Assembly: GCA_021648125.1 (NCBI GenBank)
Contig: JAKITK010000016.1
Location: 1 to 57,013, forward strand
Source: Lysobacterales bacterium
GTDB lineage: Bacteria > Pseudomonadota > Gammaproteobacteria > Xanthomonadales > SZUA-36
Length of the DNA stretch: 57,013 nucleotides
Reading direction: 5' to 3'
In this document: one piece after another, positions 42,396-53,630 of the stretch
Numbering within the stretch: the stretch's first letter is position 1
How the letters are laid out: each line of letters starts with the position of its first letter
Notes under the pieces: model-generated
Databases searched by the model: none
The model's input: only the letters and a program-made list of their open reading frames with translations
What the model was told of the DNA's origin: nothing
Position numbers and translations under genes: made by a program

Positions 42396-42488
42396 GCATC
42401 TTTTAACACCGTTAATGTAAGCTTCTCATCAAGTTACTAGACATCTGAAGATGGCTAAGATGATTGCCAGGGAGGTTATTCCAAGATT

Positions 42489-43166
42489 GTGAAAATATTG
42501 CTAATTGAAGATGATGAGAAAATTTCTTCTCTTATAATCAAGGAGATGGCTAAGGCCGGTTATCAGGTGATACCGACCAATAATGCTGACCAAGGATTAT
42601 CTCTAGCCATAGCCAATAATTATGCTGCTGCAATAATCGACATTATGCTGCCCAGGCAAAGCGGGCTCTGGTTAATAGATAAACTTCGACAACAAAAAAT
42701 TAACTTGCCGGTTATTATTTTGAGCGCAAACAGCTCACTTGACGACCGCGTAAAGGGCTTTGAATTTGGTTGCGATGACTACCTGACTAAACCCTTCGCC
42801 TTTGCTGAATTACTAGTGCGTATCCAAGCACTAATTCGGCGCACCAATAATTCAGAAGAGCCCACCCACATTACTGTTGAGAATCTATCTATAGACCTGA
42901 TGACTAGAAAAGTGACCAGAGGCACTTCCAAAATTGAGTTACAACCGCGTGAATTCAGTTTGCTTGAGTACCTTATGCGTCATAGCGATCGGGTAGTATC
43001 GAAACGCATGCTTATTGAAAATGTTTGGGACTACAATTTTGACCCACACACAAATGTTGTTGAAGCGCGTGTTTGCCGTTTGCGCGAAAAAATTGATAAG
43101 GGCTTCGATACTACATTAATCCACACTGTTCGCGGAGCTGGGTATGTACTTAAAGCTGGGGGCTGA
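42489..43166 (+). CDS. OmpR/PhoB-family response regulator
   Basis: 225 residues. The receiver domain has LIEDDE, phospho-acceptor Asp51 in AIIDIMLPRQSG, the switch Ser in VIILSANSS and Lys in DYLTKPFAFAEL. The C-terminal winged helix contains LQPREFSLLEYLMRHSDRVVSKRMLIENVWDYNFDPHTNVVEARVCRLREKID. The GTG start has GGGAGG upstream at a long spacing (13 bases). The gene overlaps the sensor kinase by 23 bases. The nearby PmrA-box-like repeat and an ArnT-like gene suggest a PmrA-type role, but subfamily placement needs phylogeny. Confidence 0.92.
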   Translation: MKILLIEDDEKISSLIIKEMAKAGYQVIPTNNADQGLSLAIANNYAAAIIDIMLPRQSGLWLIDKLRQQKINLPVIILSANSSLDDRVKGFEFGCDDYLTKPFAFAELLVRIQALIRRTNNSEEPTHITVENLSIDLMTRKVTRGTSKIELQPREFSLLEYLMRHSDRVVSKRMLIENVWDYNFDPHTNVVEARVCRLREKIDKGFDTTLIHTVRGAGYVLKAGG

Positions 43167-44559
43167 TAAGGCCATTCCGATCGCCCTGCGTCTGACGCTT
43201 TGGTACGCCGGAATTTTTACACTCTCATCACTAATAGCATTTACCACCTTCTATTTATTTATCGCAAAAACTATTCATGCACACACAGACGCTGATCTTA
43301 TCGAAGATATCGAAGAACTTGGTCTTATATTTGAACAGGGTGGAGTCAACTCACTCTATCACGAGTTTAATGATGATGTAATATCCGTTGGTGCGGACAA
43401 GGTTTTTTTTAGAATAATAGCTGCAGATGCCAGCGTACTACTCTCTACCGATATATCTGCCTGGCCAGGTTTGCCTTCAGCAGCTGATGTTCATTCTTTG
43501 ATACCTGAAAAAAAAAGCTACTCATTAATGACCGTCTCGCTCTCTGGACAGCCGTATCCTGCTCGAATTGTGACGGCTTTTATAAACGACAATACGATTC
43601 TCCAGTTCGGCGAATCACTGGAATATAACAGCGAGTTCCTAGAGCTTTTTCGAACTATAATTCTCATAACCCTACCTCTGATTATTATTTTTTCCTGTTT
43701 TATTGGCTGGTTTATGTCTCGCAAGGCTTTGCAGGGGGTTAGAGAAGTCACTACGGCTGCTATTGATATCACCAATGGAAACCTGCACCGGCGAGTACCT
43801 GAAAGCGGTCGTGGTGATGAAATTGATATTCTGGCCAAAAGCTTCAACACAATGTTAAACCGTATTCAGCATCTCATTTTGGGTATGCATGAAATGACAG
43901 ACAACATTGCCCACGACCTTCGCAGTCCACTTGCACGCATACGCGCGATAGCAGAATCAAGTCTGCTGGATAAGCTTGATATGGATGAGCTCAAATTAGT
44001 TTCAGGCAATACCATAGAAGAGTGTGATCGCTTATTGCATATGATAAACACGATGTTAGATATCACCGAATCTGAAGCCGGGGTTATTAAGCGTAGCATG
44101 GCATCCATTAATATTCCCTACTTAGTCAATGAAGCCTGCGAGCTATTTCAAACTTTGGCCAAAGATAAGGATATTCGCTTTAACTGGCGTATCGTTGAGG
44201 CTGCTACTGTATACGGCAGCGAGCAACATTTACAGCGCTTGATTGGTAATTTGTTAGATAATGCCATGAAGTACACAAACAAAGGCGGGAGTGTTTCACT
44301 TGATCTTTACCTGAAAAACAACGATGTGTTTATTGATATTAGCGATACTGGTATTGGTATTGCTGAGAGTGATTTACCACAGGTTTTTAAACGATTTTAT
44401 CGCTGCGGTCTAAGCCAAACAATAGATGGTACCGGGCTAGGTTTAAGTCTTGCCCTGGCCATTGCACATGCCCATCAAGGTGATATTTCAATAGTCAGTA
44501 AGCTACAGCATGGAACAACTGTCACCGTCATAATCCCGGCATTTATACCATCCCGATAA
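43144..44559 (+). CDS. Sensor histidine kinase
   Basis: 471 residues. TM1 about 15-40 and TM2 about 169-190 bracket a roughly 125-residue periplasmic sensor domain. A HAMP linker (SRKALQGVREVTTAAIDITNGNLHRRV) follows. The H-box is NIAHDLRSPLARIRAIAES (His257), the N-box LIGNLLDNAMKYT, G1 DISDTGIGIAE, the F-box FKRFYR and G2 GTGLGLSLALAIAHAHQG. It phosphorylates the response regulator whose gene it overlaps. An acidic periplasmic stretch (DADLIEDIEELGLIFEQG) could bind cations, as in PmrB or PhoQ; this is speculative. Confidence 0.92.
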   Translation: MYLKLGADKAIPIALRLTLWYAGIFTLSSLIAFTTFYLFIAKTIHAHTDADLIEDIEELGLIFEQGGVNSLYHEFNDDVISVGADKVFFRIIAADASVLLSTDISAWPGLPSAADVHSLIPEKKSYSLMTVSLSGQPYPARIVTAFINDNTILQFGESLEYNSEFLELFRTIILITLPLIIIFSCFIGWFMSRKALQGVREVTTAAIDITNGNLHRRVPESGRGDEIDILAKSFNTMLNRIQHLILGMHEMTDNIAHDLRSPLARIRAIAESSLLDKLDMDELKLVSGNTIEECDRLLHMINTMLDITESEAGVIKRSMASINIPYLVNEACELFQTLAKDKDIRFNWRIVEAATVYGSEQHLQRLIGNLLDNAMKYTNKGGSVSLDLYLKNNDVFIDISDTGIGIAESDLPQVFKRFYRCGLSQTIDGTGLGLSLALAIAHAHQGDISIVSKLQHGTTVTVIIPAFIPSR

Positions 44560-44704
44560 TTAACCCGGCAAATCACACTGTAAGCCGGTCACTACACCAA
44601 AGTCATGCGCCCATAATGGTGAAAATAGCAATAGGCCAAATACAAGGATGGTTTTTGGGTATAACTTAAGAGGCTCGAATAGCTTGAGTGGCTTGGGTAG
44701 GTGG

Positions 44705-45121
44705 TCATTTCTTTTTCCCCGATTGATCTGGGTTGTTACGAGGTGTGAGTATACCTTCCAGGCGCGCATATTCCGCGAAGGCTTTATCGGCAGCAGCATC
44801 GGCACCTAGTTGTTGCAGCGCTTGGCCCAGCTTAAGTTGTAATACTGCTGGCCTTGCACGGGTAGGTGTAGCCGCCAGGGCTTGTTGATACCAGCCTTTG
44901 GCCTTGGCTGTTTCGATTAGCGAGTACAGGTTGGCACTGGATTTAACCCCTTTGACCGAAGTACTGAACAACCAGTTCTTCCGTCCCAACACGAACGGGC
45001 GGATGGCATTTTCAGCACTATTGATACCGTGATATGCGCCAGCAAGCCCGGTGATGCCTTTTCTAAAATCAACAATATCCCGGCACAGGTAAACTTCTGG
45101 AAGGTCATTAGCCGGGCGCAT
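44705..45121 (-). pseudogene. Chimeric ORF: IS66 tnpB start / tnpC piece / foreign TPR-like tail
   Basis: 138 codons made of three parts in one frame. Residues 1-28 are the start of IS66 TnpB (VYLCRDIVDFRKGITGLA). Residues 29-74 are a piece of TnpC (SAENAIRPFVLGRKNWLFSTSVKG...LYSLIETAKAKG). Residues 75-138 resemble the C-terminal repeat of a TPR protein (VLQLKLGQALQQLGADAAADKAFAEYARLEG). It is therefore a deletion fusion, not an ordinary gene. The 145 bases below it (44560-44704) contain a possible signal-peptide-like stretch (KTILVFGLLLFSPLWAHD) that ends after about 20 more residues and is probably another fragment. Confidence 0.75.
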
Positions 45122-45453
45122 TACTCAAGTGCTGCAACAGCATTCAATATGGTGCTCAACGAGCCGCCATCCACTTCACCGGCAAAGGTCACCGATACAC
45201 CGTTGGCTAAACCAATCCGCCACTGGCTGCCAGACTCGGCCTCCAACACCTGCACCCGCTGAAACCGAGCGGGTTGCACACCCAGTAAAGCACCCTTTTT
45301 AATCAATATATTCTTGCTGGAATACAGTGCCTGAACAGGAAATCCCTGTGTCGCCGCATACTCAGCCATGCTTTTACCGGAGGCTTCGCAGGCCTGAATA
45401 TGTTCTAGCCAATAACGCTGACGCTGGGTTAGCGTGGGAATCATTTTTTGCAT
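45121..45453 (-). CDS. tnpA: IS66-family accessory protein TnpA
   Basis: 110 residues typical of IS66 ORF1: LTQRQRYWLEHIQACEASGKSMAEYAATQGFPVQALYSSKNILIKKGAL, then FQRVQV and WRIGLANGVSVTFAGEVDGGSLSTILNAVAAL. AGGAG lies nine bases before the ATG, and the stop overlaps the tnpB start (TAATG), as in intact IS66 elements. The left terminus of the element (GTAAGCGC) is at 45536. The transposase gene tnpC is lost, so the element is inactive. Confidence 0.85.
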   Translation of the reverse strand: MQKMIPTLTQRQRYWLEHIQACEASGKSMAEYAATQGFPVQALYSSKNILIKKGALLGVQPARFQRVQVLEAESGSQWRIGLANGVSVTFAGEVDGGSLSTILNAVAALE

Positions 45454-45672
45454 TTCTTATTGCTCCTAGTTCATCAGAAGCATAGCGTGACGGGAAATCG
45501 TTCAGGAAAACAGGGTGAGGTTTACTTTGCGCTTACCTTTAATGAGCCTAAGTGGATTTTTTTAAGGCGTAAGTTAGTAGTTTATTTTTTACGGCAGCAA
45601 TGCTTCAATGACATCTAAGGAACCTGCTTTCTTTAGTTCGGTAACTATATATCGCAGATGAGTGCGCCAACA
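45454..45672 (-). mobile_element. IS66 left end abutting the tnpC tail of a second IS66 copy
   Basis: 45454-45536 is the IS66 leader and left terminus (GTAAGCGCAAAGTAAACC read on the minus strand). Beyond it, 45589-45672 on the same strand encodes a second TnpC C-terminus (LRYIVTELKKAGSLDVIEALLP and stop), followed by a probable right end GTAAGTTAGTAG (from 45569 on the plus strand). Two IS66 relatives thus lie head to tail. The stretch 45673-45950 has no gene; it holds a 14-bp palindrome GGATTAGCTAATCC at 45806-45819. Confidence 0.7.
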
Positions 45673-45950
45673 TCAGATAATAAAACAGTGCTACTAGCGG
45701 AGTTAATTTCAGTTGATTTTTGCCCTGTCAACACTGCCCCTGTTAATAGCAACAGTTACACAATTTTAATATGCAATGTGGCGCCCCAGTGATAAACTGT
45801 AGTTAGGATTAGCTAATCCGTACGGTTATAGATAGATAGTCTAGTAATATTACTGCTACAACTGCATTCAACTAGTAAGTTACCGTTGGCATCAATGACA
45901 AGAGGCGACTTAAACAGTCATATATAAGATTTGACTATAGCTCATATGAA

Positions 45951-46847
45951 ATGAATAACATACTCAATAAAAGCAATATCGGTAGCAGCCATAACATCGG
46001 CAAAATATTCCAACAGAGCCTTCCTTTTAAGCATGTTGTTATTGAAGATTTTTTCACTAAAGAGTTTTGCCAAGAACTATTAGATGAATTTCCTTCTTTT
46101 GATGAGAAATTAGCTATAAATGAAAATGGCGAAGTGGGCAATAAAGTTGTTCATGAGCATATATCCGATTTGGGAAATGCTTATAAAAAATTAAATGATG
46201 TTGTAAAAAGCCAGGAGTTCATTGAATTAATTAGCATTTATACCGGCATCAAAAACCTGAAACACGACCCGTACTATTTTGGTGGTGGAACACATAATAA
46301 TCTAAACGGGCAATATTTAGACCCGCATGTTGATTTCACCCATCATCCCATATCTGGGCGGCATCGCAGGCTGAATTTAATTGTATACCTTAACAAAGAG
46401 TGGAAAAAAGAGTGGGGTGGTAATATTGAATTACATAAAAACCCTAGATTAGAGCCTTCACAAGATGAAATCATAAGTATTGAGCCGTTATTTAATCGTG
46501 CAGTAATTTTTGAAACCAACAATATATCCTGGCACGGGTTTCCGCGTATAGATTTACCCGAAAACAAGAAGGATCTATCAAGAAAATCTTTTGCGCTATA
46601 TTACTATACCAATAGAAGAGACAAAAAAGTTAAACCACACTCAACCATTTATGTTGAAAGACATTTGCCTGAAAGAATACAACAAGGGACAACCCTATCC
46701 GCTGAAGACTATCAAGAGATAAAGACATTGTTAGCACGGCGTGATCAACACTTAGAAAGGTTATATGGGTATATTACTGAATTAACCGCAAAAAAAGCAG
46801 GGTTAAAAAATTCATTGAAGAAAATAATTACTCTATTTAAATCTTAA
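45951..46847 (+). CDS. 2OG-Fe(II) oxygenase
   Basis: 298 residues. The double-stranded beta-helix iron ligands are visible: HVD in LDPHVDFTHH (about 126-128), the distal histidine in SWHGFPRI (about 194), and the 2-oxoglutarate-binding arginine in SRKSFALYYYTNR (about 210). LNLIVYLNKEWKKEWGGNIELH is the typical central block. This prolyl-hydroxylase-like type often lies in surface polysaccharide or protein-modification loci. The substrate is unknown. A coiled tail (LLARRDQHLERLYGYITELTAKKAGLKNS) follows the catalytic core. The gene is markedly more AT-rich than its flanks, as is the next, which suggests joint acquisition. Confidence 0.85.
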   Translation: MNNILNKSNIGSSHNIGKIFQQSLPFKHVVIEDFFTKEFCQELLDEFPSFDEKLAINENGEVGNKVVHEHISDLGNAYKKLNDVVKSQEFIELISIYTGIKNLKHDPYYFGGGTHNNLNGQYLDPHVDFTHHPISGRHRRLNLIVYLNKEWKKEWGGNIELHKNPRLEPSQDEIISIEPLFNRAVIFETNNISWHGFPRIDLPENKKDLSRKSFALYYYTNRRDKKVKPHSTIYVERHLPERIQQGTTLSAEDYQEIKTLLARRDQHLERLYGYITELTAKKAGLKNSLKKIITLFKS

Positions 46848-46881
46848 AGTAAACTTTCTGGCCGTCTATAAGTACTGGAGT

Positions 46882-48942
46882 ATGATTTTGATCAAAAATA
46901 AATTAAAACTCATTAGTGCCATACTACCGCTAGGAATGATTAGTAACCCTGCGGTCAGTGAAGTTTATCCAACTCTTTCTGAAAACATTGTTGAATCAAA
47001 CAGCTATCAAATCCATAAAGCTCTTGGTGGAAGTGCTTTTAATTCACCCAGGTTTTTCGGAAATATTTTTTTTATCGCCGATAACGATCAGTTTTTAATT
47101 AAAACTGAAGTCATGTATTCAGATCAATATGATTTTTGGAAAATGGATAAAAAAGGGCAAGTGATTGATACCTTTGTATCGTCTGATACGCTGCATCCTT
47201 CGGGTTATTTTTTGGGCGACAACTACTACATTGATTGGCCGTTAACCGGCAATAAATCAAAACATTTATATTCGCAAATTATTGATGATAAACAGTTGTC
47301 TAATAAAGAGTTTGAGCATTTATTAAATAAAGCGGATGTGGTTGAGTTTAAAAAATATTCTGATTTATCAATGGTTCGTTGTTATTTAAAAATCGACCAG
47401 CGCTGGCTTGTTATCGAGTCTAAAAAAAGATTCAATTCTTTTAGTCATGATCTAAGCGGGCTGAATAAAGGGATGCTCTTAAAAGGTTTTACTAAACCCA
47501 AAGTGGAACAAATAATTTCATTAGAAAAAGTAACCAAACAATATAATCTTAACGATCCTAATAGTCTATTTAAAATAGAAAAATTTATTAAAAAAGGCCG
47601 CCAAAGAAAATCATTTTTCAGCATAGATATTAATAATAGTATGTGGCAAGGTGATTATGGTCTTGGCCATTATCAAATAACCCATCAAAAAGAGTTGCTT
47701 AATTTTAAATCGGTAGGCTATCGAGATCTGTGGGGAGACTACTCAAGCGGCCTGCACTTTTATACTTTACCAGAAGCCTATCAATATCGATTTGATGGCT
47801 TATTTTTTAAGCAGTCAACTCGTACTTTTAATAAGGTCAAAGAGAACCAACAAGGCTTGTATTTGTTAACCAAAAAAGAACCCGCTCCTGAACAGTCTTT
47901 AAAAAACCAAGCAGCCAAAACATTAATTTACCAGCAGACTTTTAATTGGCAGCCAAGTTTTAGCGGCTTTTACCCGGCAAAATCAGAGTTAAGACAGATC
48001 CGTTATTTTAATGGTCAAGATGAAAAGTTTGAGCAGCATGCTTTGCTAAACCCCGTAGCACTGACTCAACGTGCGATACCCAAAGAAATTGCTTTTTATC
48101 ACGCATTGTCCGAGCCAAATGATCGTGATGATCTTTATTTATTCAATAACCAGCTTTATTCTTGGCCAGATATTTATGGGGTTTTGTTTACTGTGTTTTT
48201 TGATGAGCAAGAAATCGTTGATGCATTCCAGCAGTTTGCCAGTAAAAACATGCCCATCACCCTAGAATTTAATATTGAAAAACTCGACCAATTTAAGTTG
48301 TTTTCTATGCAGTTATCAAATGGCGAAATGCAGTTTCCGATAAAACATGCTCAATTACGCAATGCTAATAAACGCTATAATTCTAACGAAAATCGAGATC
48401 AGGAAATTTTAAAAAATACCTTTGAATATGCCATGAAAAATCAACAAGGCGTCGATATTTTTTTAACCGTTTCTTTAAGTTTGGTGAAAAATAGTGACCA
48501 TACTAAGCGTTTCGGATTTCAGCTAGCCGATCATACCAGCAAATTATTGATCCGTTGGATAGGTCAAAAAAAATTCAAACCTGCAAAAAGTATTTTCAAT
48601 CATTATGTTAAAACACTCATGCCTCATATAGGCAAAACCAATAAAACCACTGATGTCGCAAGCCTTGGTTTACTACTCGCTGCTCTGAGCCAAGATGCCG
48701 AGATTAATCGACTGGTATTTGAAAAGTTATTAGGTAATGATTTTGATATTTCATTGATCAGCAATGAAATATTGTTATTTAATTTGGCTGGTTATTATAG
48801 TTTAGCGGGGCAAAAAGAAAAAATGTTGGTCGCAATAGCACATGCCATTCAGCAGGGAAAAACCGCTGAGCAATTTCAGTCGGATAAGGATTTTCAACTT
48901 TATTGGCAAGATACTGATTTTTTGAAGGTTTTAAATCCTTAA
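46882..48942 (+). CDS. Hypothetical exported protein
   Basis: About 686 residues that I do not recognise. A basic start and hydrophobic stretch (KLKLISAILPLGMISNPAVS) suggest a signal peptide. The body is lysine-rich and aromatic, without obvious repeats or catalytic motifs. The last 130 residues are helical and TPR-like in spacing (VASLGLLLAALSQDAEINRLVFEKLL, LLFNLAGYYSLAGQKEKMLVAIAHAIQQGKTAEQF). GGAG lies only one base from the ATG at 46882 but seven bases from the TTG at 46888, so the true start may be TTG 46888. It follows the oxygenase gene by 34 bases in the same direction, and the two are probably one transcription unit on an AT-rich insert. Confidence 0.6.
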   Translation: MILIKNKLKLISAILPLGMISNPAVSEVYPTLSENIVESNSYQIHKALGGSAFNSPRFFGNIFFIADNDQFLIKTEVMYSDQYDFWKMDKKGQVIDTFVSSDTLHPSGYFLGDNYYIDWPLTGNKSKHLYSQIIDDKQLSNKEFEHLLNKADVVEFKKYSDLSMVRCYLKIDQRWLVIESKKRFNSFSHDLSGLNKGMLLKGFTKPKVEQIISLEKVTKQYNLNDPNSLFKIEKFIKKGRQRKSFFSIDINNSMWQGDYGLGHYQITHQKELLNFKSVGYRDLWGDYSSGLHFYTLPEAYQYRFDGLFFKQSTRTFNKVKENQQGLYLLTKKEPAPEQSLKNQAAKTLIYQQTFNWQPSFSGFYPAKSELRQIRYFNGQDEKFEQHALLNPVALTQRAIPKEIAFYHALSEPNDRDDLYLFNNQLYSWPDIYGVLFTVFFDEQEIVDAFQQFASKNMPITLEFNIEKLDQFKLFSMQLSNGEMQFPIKHAQLRNANKRYNSNENRDQEILKNTFEYAMKNQQGVDIFLTVSLSLVKNSDHTKRFGFQLADHTSKLLIRWIGQKKFKPAKSIFNHYVKTLMPHIGKTNKTTDVASLGLLLAALSQDAEINRLVFEKLLGNDFDISLISNEILLFNLAGYYSLAGQKEKMLVAIAHAIQQGKTAEQFQSDKDFQLYWQDTDFLKVLNP

Positions 48943-48950
48943 CTCACTAC

Positions 48951-49159
48951 TGTCTCGTTAACTTTCATGGCATAATCATTTGATTCGGATCTGCAACCCT
49001 GCCGGGCGGTGGGCCTCCTCAAGCAAGGCCATCATATCCCTTTTCTCAAACAAGTTGAGCTGTAATAAACGCAATATTTGCTGCATGCTTTTTGACAACT
49101 TTGATTGAAACTTGAGAAAAGCCAACAGCAGATATGTCTTGGCTATTAAGCATCACTAC
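48951..49159 (-). pseudogene. IS4-family transposase remnant (C-terminal tail and end)
   Basis: On the minus strand a frame open to the stop at 48976 reads FLKFQSKLSKSMQQILRLLQLNLFEKRDMMALL, the usual C-terminal helix of IS4-type transposases (LLQLNLFEKRDLMALLRGDPP). The outer terminus (CTGTCTCGTTAACTTTCATGG, 48951-48971) matches the ends of the 108-bp element at 23314-23421. The N-terminal and DDE parts are absent. The rest of 49160-49300 shows no gene. Confidence 0.65.
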
Positions 49160-49309
49160 AGGGCTTCTAGGCAGAGACAGTAATATTTGAGTCATTCATG
49201 ATGGCATTCATGCCTCCATCATGAACAGAAATCGGATCAGTTCAGTATCATTTCCGCTTAGAATCGCCTGCCTCGCTCAGTATCATTTCATATTAGACAA
49301 CACTGCCCC

Positions 49310-49338
49310 TTGACACCACCACAAAAACCGAATAACTT
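49310..49338 (+). promoter_or_regulatory. Sigma70-type promoter of the leucine operon
   Basis: A perfect -35 TTGACA (49310-49315), 17-bp spacer, and -10 TAACTT (49333-49338). The leader ATG follows only six bases after the -10, so transcription would start at or next to that ATG. Confidence 0.65.
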
Positions 49339-49344
49339 TAGCAC

Positions 49345-49422
49345 ATGGTTAACAACAAACAAGTGCTACTACTTCAACTTCTACTCGCAAGTCGATTGCG
49401 CGGGTCTTGTTGTCTTGTTTAA
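49345..49422 (+). CDS. leuL: Leucine operon leader peptide
   Basis: A 25-codon frame starting MVNNKQVLLLQLLLAS with six leucines in seven codons (8-14, CTA CTA CTT CAA CTT CTA CTC) and eight in total, ending with TAA at 49420. Leucine-tRNA shortage would stall the ribosome on the leucine run and allow the antiterminator (49399-49410 with 49441-49452) to form. No Shine-Dalgarno is visible and the promoter -10 is six bases away, so translation may be leaderless. Confidence 0.85.
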   Translation: MVNNKQVLLLQLLLASRLRGSCCLV

Positions 49423-49442
49423 GTAATAAAACGAATTCATAC

Positions 49443-49474
49443 AAAACCCGCGTTTAGAACGCGGGTTTTTTTTT
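49443..49474 (+). terminator. leu attenuator terminator
   Basis: The stem CCCGCGTT / AACGCGGG (49447-49454 and 49458-49465) with a three-base loop is followed by nine T. The left strand (ACAAAACCCGCG) can instead pair with CGCGGGTCTTGT at 49399-49410 in the leader (12 bp, one G-U or mismatch), forming the antiterminator. A competing small stem CGCAA/TTGCG (49386-49400) overlaps the antiterminator. Confidence 0.9.
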
Positions 49475-49513
49475 GCTCCACTGAAATGCATACGACAATA
49501 ACCAGGAAATACC

Positions 49514-51079
49514 ATGAGTAATAACATCATCATTTTTGACACTACCCTGCGCGATGGCGAGCAGGCATTGAATGCCAGTTTATCGGTGCATGAGAAGCTG
49601 CAAATTGCGCTTGCGATTGAACGGCTTGGGGTCGATGTTATGGAGGTGGGGTTTCCGGTATCTTCGCCGGGTGATTTTGAATCTGTTCAGAAAATTGCCG
49701 CCACTATAAAAAACGCAAGAGTTTGCGCACTCTCAAGAGCCATAGAGGGTGATATTAAGGCTTGCGCTGATGCGCTATCAGTTGCCGAGCAGTTTCGTAT
49801 TCATACCTTTATTTCAACCTCCGATGTGCATGTAAAGAAAAAACTACGCTGTGATTTTCAGGATGTGCTGGATATGGCGGTTAAAGCGGTTAAATATGCG
49901 CGTAGGTTTACCGATGATGTTGAGTTTTCCTGTGAAGATGCCGGGCGCACTCCGATTGATAATTTATGCCGTATGGTCGAATTGGCAATTAAAGCTGGCG
50001 CTACAACCGTTAACATTCCTGATACCGTGGGTTATACCCTACCGGATGAGTTTTCCGGAATTATCACTCAACTGTTTAACCGCGTACCTAATATCGACCA
50101 AGCGGTTATTTCGGTGCATTGCCACAACGACATGGGCTTGGCTGTCGCCAACTCCCTGGCCGCGATCAACGCCGGTGCGCGACAAGTGGAATGTACCGTA
50201 AATGGGATTGGTGAAAGAGCCGGCAATGCCGCGTTGGAAGAAATTGCAATGATTCTGCGAACCCGTAAACAGCAGTTGCAACTAACCACCAATATCAATC
50301 ATCGGGAGATCTCTCGCACTTCCAAACTGGTCAGTCATTTATGTAATATGCCGGTGCAGGCCAATAAAGCCATCGTTGGCGGCAATGCCTTTAGCCACTC
50401 CTCTGGGATTCACCAAGATGGCGTACTCAAAGCCCGCAATACCTATGAAATCATGACCCCGGAAAGTGTCGGCATTCACCAGAATAAACTCAATTTGACC
50501 TCACGCAGTGGCAGGCATGTGATCAAGCACCGCATGGCTGAACTGGGATATTTAGAAAAAGATTACGATCTGGAAGCCTTATATCAGGATTTTTTGGTTT
50601 TAGCCGATAAAAAAGGTCAGGTATTCGATGATGACCTCGAAGCCATGCTGTTTATGGAACAACAAGACCATAAACAAGACCACTATAAATTGGACTATTT
50701 AAGTGTACAGTCCGGCTTGAGTGTTATCGCCACCGCTAGCATCCAGCTTTCTGCCGCCGGTAAAACAGCAGAAAAAGCCGCTACCGGTAACGGCCCGGTT
50801 GATGCCTTATTTCAGGCAGTTCGCCAGGCCATTGTGTTTAAATTTGATGTGATCAGTTATCGGATATCGGCCAAAGGTGAAGGCGAAGACAGCCTTGGGC
50901 AGGTTGAATTAATTGTCGCCTGGGAAGGTCGAAATTTCCATGGTTTTGGCCTTGCCACCGATATCATCGAGGCTAGCGCAAAAGCCCTTATCCATGTATT
51001 GAATAACATTCATCGGGCGCAAACTGTGGCTAAAATCAAACAACAATCAAAACAACAAAAACAAACGGCTACAGGATAA
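49514..51079 (+). CDS. leuA: 2-isopropylmalate synthase
   Basis: 521 residues, the standard bacterial length (E. coli 523). It condenses acetyl-CoA with 2-oxoisovalerate, the first committed step of leucine synthesis. The TIM barrel starts [19 protein letters not shown] (metal Asp and Arg), and metal ligands lie in [16 protein letters not shown]. [24 protein letters not shown] is conserved, and the C-terminal LeuA regulatory domain (about 390-510) mediates leucine inhibition. CAGGAA precedes the ATG. The gene is controlled by the attenuator upstream, and leuB follows after three bases. Confidence 0.97.
   Translation: MSNNIIIFDTTLRDGEQALNASLSVHEKLQIALAIERLGVDVMEVGFPVSSPGDFESVQKIAATIKNARVCALSRAIEGDIKACADALSVAEQFRIHTFISTSDVHVKKKLRCDFQDVLDMAVKAVKYARRFTDDVEFSCEDAGRTPIDNLCRMVELAIKAGATTVNIPDTVGYTLPDEFSGIITQLFNRVPNIDQAVISVHCHNDMGLAVANSLAAINAGARQVECTVNGIGERAGNAALEEIAMILRTRKQQLQLTTNINHREISRTSKLVSHLCNMPVQANKAIVGGNAFSHSSGIHQDGVLKARNTYEIMTPESVGIHQNKLNLTSRSGRHVIKHRMAELGYLEKDYDLEALYQDFLVLADKKGQVFDDDLEAMLFMEQQDHKQDHYKLDYLSVQSGLSVIATASIQLSAAGKTAEKAATGNGPVDALFQAVRQAIVFKFDVISYRISAKGEGEDSLGQVELIVAWEGRNFHGFGLATDIIEASAKALIHVLNNIHRAQTVAKIKQQSKQQKQTATG

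Positions 51080-53622
<2,543 letters not shown>

Positions 53623-53630
<8 letters not shown>

Noticed and set aside
44560-44805. 81-codon minus-strand open frame with a signal-peptide-like stretch
   Set aside because: It overlaps the end of the chimeric IS66 frame and stops soon after the hydrophobic stretch; at best a gene fragment.
45806-45819. Palindrome GGATTAGCTAATCC
   Set aside because: Short and AT-rich, with no positioned promoter or regulator gene; no basis for calling an operator.
45729-49310. 13-bp direct repeat CAACACTGCCCCT at 45729-45741 and 49298-49310 around the AT-rich insert, considered as a target duplication
   Set aside because: Repeats of this length are expected by chance in a 57-kb window, and neither copy coincides with a mobile-element end.
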